Shown here piece after piece: positions 7,025 to 14,621 of a DNA stretch of 25,594 nt (position 1 is its first letter; each line of letters starts with the position of its first letter). Under the pieces are notes generated by a model. It was not told the origin of the DNA and made no database searches. It saw nothing but the letters and a program-made list of their open reading frames with translations. The stretch is from the IMG/VR virus record IMGVR_UViG_3300017758_000119, positions 1-25,594 of that record, one strand, 5' to 3'. This stretch comes from a virus. The position numbers and the translations under genes are program-made.

Positions 7025-9166
7025 ATGGCAACCGATTCATATACATACGCGGCCAACGCCAGGAAGCGTAGCATAAATCAACTTCCTATCACTCCAGACC
7101 CTAATGTGTTGCATCAGTTTGCATCATATAATACACTGTTTACATTGTCAGCACTGAGTACACAGGAGTTGCGAAATCCTAAAACGTTTTTCCAAGGCAA
7201 GCCACATGACATAATTGCTCGTAGTGGTGGCATATCGGACGCCAACTTCTCGAGCCACACGGAGGCATCAGCCAACAACAGGGAAAGTCGTAGAGATCCC
7301 ACTAATGAATTTAACAAGACAGTAGACAAGGGAAGGGTAGGAGCGTCACTAGGACAGGCTTCCAGGACCTTTAAAAGAGACCATGATTTGTATTTTAGAA
7401 ATGTTGAACTTACATCTGTACCAGGATTCAATGAAAAAAGACGGTTAACCAGTGTGACAAATATTACTATGGAGCTAGTAGAGCCTTCAGGGATCACATT
7501 ATTAGATAAAATAAAGGCCGCGGCGGCCAACAACGGTTTCCTAGATCACCTAGATGCACCCTACATGCTTACCATAGAATTCGTAGGCTTTGATGAAAAT
7601 GGCCAATCGATAAAAGAAAAATCGGATTTTATTAAAAGGGTCATTCCTGTTAAATTGATTACCATGGACATCGATGTGAATCAAGGCGGATCCTACTATA
7701 ACATTAAGGCAATACCATATAATGAGTTTGGATTCACAAACAATTTTATGTATCCTAGGACAAGTGGAAGTTTGAAATCCACTAATCGAACATTTAAAGA
7801 TGCCGTAGTTGATCTACAAAACATTTTGAACGATCAAAATGAGCAGGAGAAGGATAGCAAATTCAACCAATATCCTGACAAATATGAAATTTCCATCAGC
7901 GAAGATCTAGACCCGGAACAACAACTTGCATATGAACTACTGCAACAGGCAGACATGACCCAGACAAATGTTAATCAGGCGCCCGGGGAAGAAGCATTTG
8001 AGATGACATTCATAAAATTTTCGTCCGCTGTTGGTATACCTATGCTTTTAGAAAATTTAATGAAGACCCATCCTAAGTACGGGGCCGTAAGTTTTGATAA
8101 ATGGAGCGAGGCGGTGTCCAAAAAAGGATCTGATAAGTTTGATCCTAACGATGGCTTGTCTACATATTTTAAATATTTTAGAATACGAACTAGTGTTGAG
8201 CCTACTCTCGACTTTGACGAGATTCGACAAACTAATCGGAAGATAATAAAAATTGTGGTGGAACCATACTACATCAGTGCATACAATTTGGCAACTGCCG
8301 GCATCCACCAGGATAGAAATTACCAAACCTACGTGGCCAAAGCATACAATTACATCTTTACAGGTGATAATGTTGACATTCAAAACCTAGACATAAACTA
8401 TAAGGTTGCATACTATCAATCAAGGCTGAAAGATCTTGAAGCCAATGATGCCAGGACGTTTGAAACTAGTAATGATGCCACTACAGAAGAGACAGGTACT
8501 CCTACTAATAGGACTCGACCAGATAATATGCCGGATCATTTAACACTTTTGCCCCTCAAGAGTGAAGTGTCTTTATACAAATCTAGCACAGATGGCAGAA
8601 CAGGAAAGGGCGATAACAGAGTAGATGCATTTTTTGATGCCATTACAAACCCACAGGCAGACATGGTAGTAATAAACATGGAAATTTTAGGAGACCCTGC
8701 ATGGCTTGGGCAGAGCCAATTCATCCCAGCAACACCTGTAAATTCAAATGGTAGCTCAATTGATAATAACCTAGAATTTTTCAGAGGAGGCGAAAAAACC
8801 AACATTTGGAATCCAAAACTTCGTTGTTACAATTATGATGTGGCGGAGCCGGTGACCAACTTGACATTTAAGACACCGCAGGATTTCAATGACATGACAG
8901 GTGTTTACGAAATATCGAACGATCAACGGCAGGTGTTTTCCGGTCTGTACAAGGTGGTACAGGTGGCCCATAGCTTCACTGATGGAAAATTCACACAGAA
9001 TCTTACCATGGTACGTTTCAATAATCAAGATAAGTCAGTTACAAAAACCTTAAATGAAAAAATTGTTAAGAAAAACAATGTTATAACTAGTGTCAAGAAC
9101 CCAATCCAGCTCTCACGTGAAAATGAGAACATTTGGAGTATTAGGGAAGATGATAGGATGGCGTAA
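7025..9166 (+). CDS. Baseplate hub-like structural protein (candidate gp27 analogue)
   Basis: A 713-residue soluble protein with no signal peptide or membrane span. The N-terminus 'LHQFASYNTLFTLSALS' and the region 'HDIIARSGG' are typical of a large family seen between gp53 and gp5 in marine T4-like phages. Near residues 140-250 are 'ITMELVEPSG', 'YMLTIEFVGFD' and 'GGSYYNIKAIPYNEF', and at about 395-450 a beta-rich block including 'IDFD'-type strands and 'NLDINYKVAYYQSRL'. The C-terminal part has 'INMEILGDPAWLGQSQF' and 'YKVVQVAHSFTDGKFTQNL', which resemble the last barrel of hub proteins (gp27, P2 gpD, Mu gp44). Position directly before gp5 also fits a hub trimer that holds the spike. Homology to gp27 is inferred from motif and context, not proven. 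AGGA at 7013-7016 is the ribosome binding site. Confidence 0.55.
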   Translation: MATDSYTYAANARKRSINQLPITPDPNVLHQFASYNTLFTLSALSTQELRNPKTFFQGKPHDIIARSGGISDANFSSHTEASANNRESRRDPTNEFNKTVDKGRVGASLGQASRTFKRDHDLYFRNVELTSVPGFNEKRRLTSVTNITMELVEPSGITLLDKIKAAAANNGFLDHLDAPYMLTIEFVGFDENGQSIKEKSDFIKRVIPVKLITMDIDVNQGGSYYNIKAIPYNEFGFTNNFMYPRTSGSLKSTNRTFKDAVVDLQNILNDQNEQEKDSKFNQYPDKYEISISEDLDPEQQLAYELLQQADMTQTNVNQAPGEEAFEMTFIKFSSAVGIPMLLENLMKTHPKYGAVSFDKWSEAVSKKGSDKFDPNDGLSTYFKYFRIRTSVEPTLDFDEIRQTNRKIIKIVVEPYYISAYNLATAGIHQDRNYQTYVAKAYNYIFTGDNVDIQNLDINYKVAYYQSRLKDLEANDARTFETSNDATTEETGTPTNRTRPDNMPDHLTLLPLKSEVSLYKSSTDGRTGKGDNRVDAFFDAITNPQADMVVINMEILGDPAWLGQSQFIPATPVNSNGSSIDNNLEFFRGGEKTNIWNPKLRCYNYDVAEPVTNLTFKTPQDFNDMTGVYEISNDQRQVFSGLYKVVQVAHSFTDGKFTQNLTMVRFNNQDKSVTKTLNEKIVKKNNVITSVKNPIQLSRENENIWSIREDDRMA

Positions 9167-10653
9167 TGGCAGGTAAGGACTATTTAAAAGGACACTCTTC
9201 AACAAGCAAGGCACCAGGAGGTGACAAGTCGTGGATGGGCGGAGAGCCCGGTCCATACATAGCCATAGTAAAGAATAATGTTGATCCATTAAGGATGGGC
9301 AGACTGCAGGTAAACATTCCTGCTTTGAGTAAGACAGCAAATCCTATAAGCAGTAACCTATTTACATGTGAATATCTTTCGCCTTTTTATGGCGCCAAGG
9401 ATGTAAGGTATAACATCGGAGGATCTACGAAATACCAAGACAGTCAACACAGTTATGGTTTCTGGGCAGTGCCACCCGACATTGGTACTAGGGTGCTTGT
9501 GATATTTGCAGAAGGCAAATTAGAACAGGCATTCTGGATAGGTTGTTTACAAGATCCTGTTACCAACCATATGGTGCCAGGTATAGCGGCCAGCACAAAA
9601 ACACATGACAGTTTGGATGGGACATTCACTGGTCCGGATGCAGGTTTCCAAAAAGACAAGCAATCAACGTATGGAACAAAAAATGTACCGGCGGGAGAAG
9701 TAAACAGAACAAGTGCTGGAATCAATCCCGCAACCAATTATGATAATATTAATAAACCTATCCATCCATTTGCTAATGTACTTGCCGATCAAGGACTATC
9801 GGGTGATGAGATTAGAGGTACCACTACTAGTTCTGCTAGAAGGGAAACTCCGAGTAATGTGTTTGGCATAAGCACACCTGGCCCTAAGGACACAGATTCG
9901 ACCAGGCAATTGGTTGGAGTCAAAAACTCGCAACGACAAGACTATGTAGCAAGGAAAATAGGACACACCTTTGTGCTTGACGATGGAGATGTGGAAGGAA
10001 ACAATCAACTTACAAGATTAAGGACGGCATCAGGTCATCAATTATTGATGCACGACACCGAAGGTGTTGTTTATCTTGCAAACGGATCAGGCAAGGCATT
10101 TATAGAGATGGACAAGAATGGAAAGATCAGCATATATTCAGACAAGGGAATAGACATACGGGCAGAGGGAGATTTTAATCTACACGCAGATGATAATATA
10201 AACTTCCATGCAGGAAAGAAAATTAAATTCACCGCTGAAGAGAACTTAGTGCTCAACGCAGAGAAATATGTTTACGTTATGGGTGAGTCTGGAATATTAA
10301 GTGCCTCACAGAAAGGCAGTGTAAGGAACTTTGCTAGGGATGGTATAACTTCCCACACCAAAGGTATACAGTTCCACAGTGCAGACGGTAGGATCGATCT
10401 AGCGAGTGGTAGTCAGGTTCATCTAAATTCAGTTGGTCCAAGATCTAACATGGGACCTGGTTGGTTAAAACCAACTAGCGTAAAAGTCGGAATACAGGAA
10501 ACAAAAAAACAAGATGTTATTGCACAACAACCTATTTTAAACGGAAAACCAAACTACGAGAAAGTTAAGGTAAAAACAACTGTAGGAGGCTTTGTGACAC
10601 ATGAGCCTTACACAAGACCGGCGGGTGGCAGAGAGCGAGACGACATAGCGTAA
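9166..10653 (+). CDS. gp5: Baseplate central spike gp5 (no lysozyme domain)
   Basis: A 495-residue central spike protein. The N-terminal OB-fold covers about residues 28-145, with 'GPYIAIVKNNVDPLRMGRL', 'GFWAVPPDIGTRVLVIF' and 'FWIGCLQDP'. A linker of variable composition follows (about 150-260). The C-terminal half is a VgrG/gp5-like triple-stranded beta-helix: 'GHTFVLDDGD', 'RLRTASGHQLLMHDTEG', then alternating short strands such as 'GKISIYSDKGIDIRAEGD' and 'NINFHAGKKIKF'. T4 gp5 (575 residues) carries a T4-lysozyme-like domain between these parts; none is visible here, so this spike pierces without that muralytic domain. The start is the TAATG overlap with the hub-like gene, with AGGAT at 9155-9159. 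The hub-like neighbour probably anchors it. Confidence 0.85.
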   Translation: MAGKDYLKGHSSTSKAPGGDKSWMGGEPGPYIAIVKNNVDPLRMGRLQVNIPALSKTANPISSNLFTCEYLSPFYGAKDVRYNIGGSTKYQDSQHSYGFWAVPPDIGTRVLVIFAEGKLEQAFWIGCLQDPVTNHMVPGIAASTKTHDSLDGTFTGPDAGFQKDKQSTYGTKNVPAGEVNRTSAGINPATNYDNINKPIHPFANVLADQGLSGDEIRGTTTSSARRETPSNVFGISTPGPKDTDSTRQLVGVKNSQRQDYVARKIGHTFVLDDGDVEGNNQLTRLRTASGHQLLMHDTEGVVYLANGSGKAFIEMDKNGKISIYSDKGIDIRAEGDFNLHADDNINFHAGKKIKFTAEENLVLNAEKYVYVMGESGILSASQKGSVRNFARDGITSHTKGIQFHSADGRIDLASGSQVHLNSVGPRSNMGPGWLKPTSVKVGIQETKKQDVIAQQPILNGKPNYEKVKVKTTVGGFVTHEPYTRPAGGRERDDIA

Positions 10654-10662
10654 ATATAGTAT

Positions 10663-11088
10663 ATGGCATACGGAGATTCAGGATCAGGTTCAGGAGCAGG
10701 TGGCTTATCAAACAAGTCTGTAACCTTCAAGGGTTTCAGTTCACGTGCCGACAAGAAGAACTTCAAACTGTATGACTTTGAGGTTGCCAAGCAGGACCTC
10801 ATCAACAGATTAAGCATACGTAAGGGCGAGAGGGTCGAGAACCCTGAATTCGGCACTATAATATATGATGCCATATTCGAACCATTCACAGAACAACTTA
10901 AAGACGCCATTGTTGAGGATGTTACTGCCAATCTTAATGCTGATCCACGTATTGCAACAGAAGAGATATTGGTAACAGAAGCGGACAAGGGCATAGCCAT
11001 ACAGGCCACTATTACATATGTTCCGCTTAACATTACAGAGAAATTGAGATTCAATTTTGACGAAAACTCACTATTGCGTCTATCTTAA
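10663..11088 (+). CDS. gp25: Baseplate wedge subunit gp25
   Basis: A 141-residue member of the GPW/gp25 (TssE-like) family, part of the wedge core that nucleates the sheath. The family core is clear: 'LYDFEVAKQDLINRLSIRKGERVENPEFG' region at about 40-68, then 'YDAIFEPF', and a C-terminal 'ITYVPLNITEKLRF'. T4 gp25 is 132 residues. Members were once called lysozymes, but no catalytic role is established. The N-terminus has a Gly/Ser-rich lead 'GDSGSGSGAGG' before the fold. The start lies 9 nt after the gp5 stop, and no AGGA-type ribosome binding site is visible upstream, unlike most neighbouring genes. Confidence 0.92.
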   Translation: MAYGDSGSGSGAGGLSNKSVTFKGFSSRADKKNFKLYDFEVAKQDLINRLSIRKGERVENPEFGTIIYDAIFEPFTEQLKDAIVEDVTANLNADPRIATEEILVTEADKGIAIQATITYVPLNITEKLRFNFDENSLLRLS

Positions 11089-11108
11089 TATACGCACATT
11101 TCCTAACA

Positions 11109-11116
11109 CATAAATA
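11109..11116 (+). promoter_or_regulatory. Probable second late promoter (CATAAATA) before gp6
   Basis: CATAAATA matches seven of eight bases of the T4 late octamer, and fits the NATAAATA form that I recall described for T4-like cyanophages. It lies in the 42-nt gap between gp25 and gp6, the only gap longer than 9 nt in the baseplate operon. Initiation 6-7 nt downstream would leave a leader of only about 8-9 nt before the gp6 ATG at 11131, so the product would be almost leaderless. Confidence 0.5.
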
Positions 11117-11130
11117 CCGTTGTATACACA

Positions 11131-14100
11131 ATGGCCACAACAGATAGACAGAACAGATTACTAGTAGCGGAAGATTGGAGAAAGATCTACCAGGCATTCC
11201 AACAGGCGGATTTCAAATCTTACGATTTTGAGACACTGAGAAGGACTATGGTTGCCTATCTCCGTGAGAACTACCCAGACGATTTCAACGATTTTGTAGA
11301 GAGTTCGGAGTACGTGGCACTTATAGATCTGATAGCATACATATCGCAGGCCCTATCTTTTAGGGTTGATTTAAACGCTAGGGAGAATTTCCTTGAAACT
11401 GCGGAAAGAAGAAATTCAGTATTAAGATTAGCACGGCTAATCAACTACAATGCCAAGAGAAACAAACCTGCAACAGGACTATTGAAGATAGATAGTATAT
11501 CCACATCACAAGATGTGCTAGACAGTTCTGGAACGAATTTAGCAAATTCAAATATCATATGGAATGATTCCGCAAACGCCAACTACAGAGAGCAGTTTAC
11601 TGCTATTTTGAATGCGGCAAACCAAACCGGACAACTGTTTGGCAATCCAAGAGAGTCTGGGAAAATAGGCGGCATAAACACGGAAGTCTACACATTAAGT
11701 TCTAACCAGTTGGATCTGCCTGTATTTAATTTTACTAAAGGTGTCGGAGGCATAAGCAGAAATTTTGAGATTGTTTCAAGCACTATCACAGATTCAGATT
11801 CTATATATGAGTCATCACCTGTGCCAGGAACAGGACTGACATACACATACAGAACAGACGGTGCTGGTGACAGTTCAAACAACACAGGATTCTTTTTTCT
11901 TTTTAAACAAGGAACATTAGAGCAAACAGACTTTACTGTTGATACATCAGTAACAAACTACGTAAAAAGTTTAGAAACAACAAATATTAACGACTCGGAT
12001 ATTTGGCTATACAAATTAGATCAGTTTGGACAGATATTGAACTTGTGGTCTAAGGTTCCGTCATTAGCTGGAAACAATGCAATTTATAATTCATTGTCCA
12101 AAGCGGAGCGAAATACCTACAATGTAGTGACTAAGAATAACGACGCTATAGACTTTGTATTTGGTGATGGCAACTTCTCGAACATACCACTAGGCAGTTT
12201 CAGGACCTACTATAGGGTCAGCGACAATGCCAAGTTTGCTATACAACCAGCCGACATGCAGAATGTACAGTTGACCGTGCCTTATACTGATGCCAACGGT
12301 GCTCAGCAGTCGTTAACCTTGAGTATAAGTTTAAAGGCAAGTGTCTACAATTCAGCGGCGACAGAATCCAACGAATCAATTAAGGAAAAAGCATCGCAGG
12401 TTTATTATTCACAGAACAGGATGATAACCGCTGAGGACTACCAAGTGGTTCCCTTGTCTGCATCACAGGAGATTGTTAAAGTGAGATCCGTAAACAGGTC
12501 AGCCTCAGGCATAAGCAGAGCCAAAGAAATTTTAGATCCAACAGGTGCTTATTCAAACGTCAGTGTGTTTGCAGAGGATGGAATACTTTACAGGGAAGAA
12601 TCAACACAACAGTTTACTTTTACTTTCAACAACAGGAGTGACATACAGTCTACAATAGATACATCTGTGGAAGCCAAGTTAAAGGAAGCATACGCAAGGC
12701 AATTTTATTATTTAAAATACGCTACAAAAGATGTCAGCACTCTTACTGCAACATGGAATTCAACGACAACTTCCACTAACACCAACACTGGATACTTCAC
12801 ATCAGGTGGTGCATTAGTAATAGGTGACTCGGCCACTTCCAACTTAAAGTATGCCAAACCCGGAGCATTGGTCAAGTTCACTTCCCCAGACACTAGAAAG
12901 TTCTTAAACGGGACTTTGGTTACTTCAACAACGGACAATGCAGAGGATAGACTATGGGCCAAGATAGGAGCGGTCGTGCTAGATGGTGCCAACAGTGGAT
13001 TGGGAAATTTAGAATCAGGCGTAGGTCCTGTGACTTTGAACAACATAGTTCCAAATGGTTCCGTGATAAATGCAATTATCCCTAACCTTACCACGTCATT
13101 TTCAGCAACACTTGAAGCAGATATTATAGCTAGAATTGAAGCGTATGAAGAATTTGGACTTAGATACGACATTGATACAGAAACATGGAAGGTAATAACT
13201 TCAACTAACTTATCGGCTAGCACAGTTTTTAGCCTCGGTAATCAAGGTAGCACAGCAGGAACAAACGCAGACGCCAGTTGGTGGTTCAAGTTCACGAATG
13301 ACGGAAACACTTACACAGTGCAGTTCAGAAAATTAGATTACATCTTTGAATCAGAATCGCAGAACAAGTTTCATTATGACCTTGAGGAAAAAATTTATGA
13401 TTATAAAACTGGTAAGAGCGTAAAAGACACAGTAAAAATATTAAAGACCAACAGCATTGTTTCATCAGGTAATAGTATTGGTTACCCATTAACTTGGCAA
13501 GTTGTGGACACAGTAACGGAATCAGACGGATTCCAGGACAACAGGAAAGTTAAAGTTGGTTTCTTTGATGATGACGATGACGGGGTAGTTGACAATCCTG
13601 AACTGTTCGACATTATAATTGAACCAACTGTCTCAGAATCAACTAAATTTGTGTTCTCTGAAAAATATCTTTCTTATGACAAAATAGAACGATATAAACC
13701 ATACGCTTCCTCTAATTTTGTTGTGAGCCAAAATGAGGCAGATATTAATCTTAGCACTGGAAATTACACAGACGGCCAATTATTTTATTTTTATGACGAG
13801 GATGAAGATGTAGTTAAAAAATACAGTTCCACTACAAATACACTTACAACTAGCACTGACTACATAGCAAGGAAAGGCAGAGGTAGTATAAGTTTCCAAT
13901 ACAAACATCATGCAGGGCAGGAAACCAGGATTGATCCCAGCGTTTCCAACATAGTAGATGTATATCTTTTAGAAAGGACGTATGATAATCTATACAGGAT
14001 CTATCTGCAAGACGGTGGTACTAAACCAGACACGTCAACTGCGGATCAGTTAAGGATAAGTTATTCAGGGACACTAAATCCTCTGAAATCACTCTCCGAT

Positions 14101-14619
14101 CAAATAGTCTACCATCCGGTAAAATACAAAGTGCTATTTGGTACCAATGCAGAAGAAGAACTGCAGGCAACATTTAAGGTTGTTAAAAATCTTAAGACAA
14201 ACGTGTCGGACGCAGTCATTAAGACACGTGTCATTGCCGCTATCAACGAATTCTTTGCACTTGATAATTGGGATTTTGGTGATGCATTTTATTTTACAGA
14301 ATTAGCCGCTTACATACACAACCAACTGGCTCCAGACTTGTTGACGGTAGTCATTGTACCAAATCAATCGGGACAGACATTTGGATCTCTGTTTCAGTTG
14401 AATTCCGCGGCGGACGAAATTTTTATCAGTGGGGCCACCGTTGATGATGTTTCTATCATAACTGCACTTGGAGCCAACCAATTGGCATCCTCTGGCACTG
14501 TGGTTACATCAACATCAACTGCCACGACAAGTTCTACATCAGGATCAGCAGTATCAGGCTCTACTACAACCAGTTCCGGCTCAAGTTCAAGTTCGGGCAG
14601 TAGTGGATCAGGATATTAA
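11131..14619 (+). CDS. gp6: Baseplate wedge protein gp6, enlarged
   Basis: A 1162-residue wedge protein (T4 gp6 is 660) that forms the inner ring of the baseplate. The N-terminal block is characteristic: 'EDWRKIYQAFQQADFKSYDFETL' region, 'YVALIDLIAYISQALSFRVDL', 'NFLETAERRNSVLRLARLI'. Baseplate-J-like segments follow, with 'FVFGDGNFSNIPLG' and 'NESIKEKASQVYYSQNRMITAEDYQ' (about 340-435). Residues about 540-715 look like an inserted Thr/Ser-rich domain. An acidic loop D813-D817-G-V-V-D821 resembles calcium-binding DxDxDG loops. The C-terminal gp6 dimerisation region is seen in 'ELAAYIHNQLAPDL'. The last 42 residues are a Ser/Thr/Gly-rich low-complexity tail. No Shine-Dalgarno sequence precedes the ATG. 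Its TAA overlaps the next ATG (TAATG). Confidence 0.88.
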   Translation: MATTDRQNRLLVAEDWRKIYQAFQQADFKSYDFETLRRTMVAYLRENYPDDFNDFVESSEYVALIDLIAYISQALSFRVDLNARENFLETAERRNSVLRLARLINYNAKRNKPATGLLKIDSISTSQDVLDSSGTNLANSNIIWNDSANANYREQFTAILNAANQTGQLFGNPRESGKIGGINTEVYTLSSNQLDLPVFNFTKGVGGISRNFEIVSSTITDSDSIYESSPVPGTGLTYTYRTDGAGDSSNNTGFFFLFKQGTLEQTDFTVDTSVTNYVKSLETTNINDSDIWLYKLDQFGQILNLWSKVPSLAGNNAIYNSLSKAERNTYNVVTKNNDAIDFVFGDGNFSNIPLGSFRTYYRVSDNAKFAIQPADMQNVQLTVPYTDANGAQQSLTLSISLKASVYNSAATESNESIKEKASQVYYSQNRMITAEDYQVVPLSASQEIVKVRSVNRSASGISRAKEILDPTGAYSNVSVFAEDGILYREESTQQFTFTFNNRSDIQSTIDTSVEAKLKEAYARQFYYLKYATKDVSTLTATWNSTTTSTNTNTGYFTSGGALVIGDSATSNLKYAKPGALVKFTSPDTRKFLNGTLVTSTTDNAEDRLWAKIGAVVLDGANSGLGNLESGVGPVTLNNIVPNGSVINAIIPNLTTSFSATLEADIIARIEAYEEFGLRYDIDTETWKVITSTNLSASTVFSLGNQGSTAGTNADASWWFKFTNDGNTYTVQFRKLDYIFESESQNKFHYDLEEKIYDYKTGKSVKDTVKILKTNSIVSSGNSIGYPLTWQVVDTVTESDGFQDNRKVKVGFFDDDDDGVVDNPELFDIIIEPTVSESTKFVFSEKYLSYDKIERYKPYASSNFVVSQNEADINLSTGNYTDGQLFYFYDEDEDVVKKYSSTTNTLTTSTDYIARKGRGSISFQYKHHAGQETRIDPSVSNIVDVYLLERTYDNLYRIYLQDGGTKPDTSTADQLRISYSGTLNPLKSLSDQIVYHPVKYKVLFGTNAEEELQATFKVVKNLKTNVSDAVIKTRVIAAINEFFALDNWDFGDAFYFTELAAYIHNQLAPDLLTVVIVPNQSGQTFGSLFQLNSAADEIFISGATVDDVSIITALGANQLASSGTVVTSTSTATTSSTSGSAVSGSTTTSSGSSSSSGSSGSGY

Positions 14620-14621
14620 TG
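14617..14621 (+). promoter_or_regulatory. TAATG stop-start coupling site, gp6 to giant gene
   Basis: The gp6 stop and the next start share one base (TAATG). AGGAT at 14610-14614 lies just upstream inside gp6 and can serve as ribosome binding site. The same design occurs at 6721-6725 and 9164-9168. It fixes the start of the giant gene at 14619. Confidence 0.7.

Noticed and set aside
10650-10656. GTAAATA between gp5 and gp25 as a possible late promoter.
   Set aside because: It differs from the octamer at an invariant-looking position, and initiation from it would fall at the gp25 ATG itself.
12708-13223. A 171-codon minus-strand frame inside gp6.
   Set aside because: Antisense to the gp6 insertion region, with no motif or start signal; a shadow of the sense gene.
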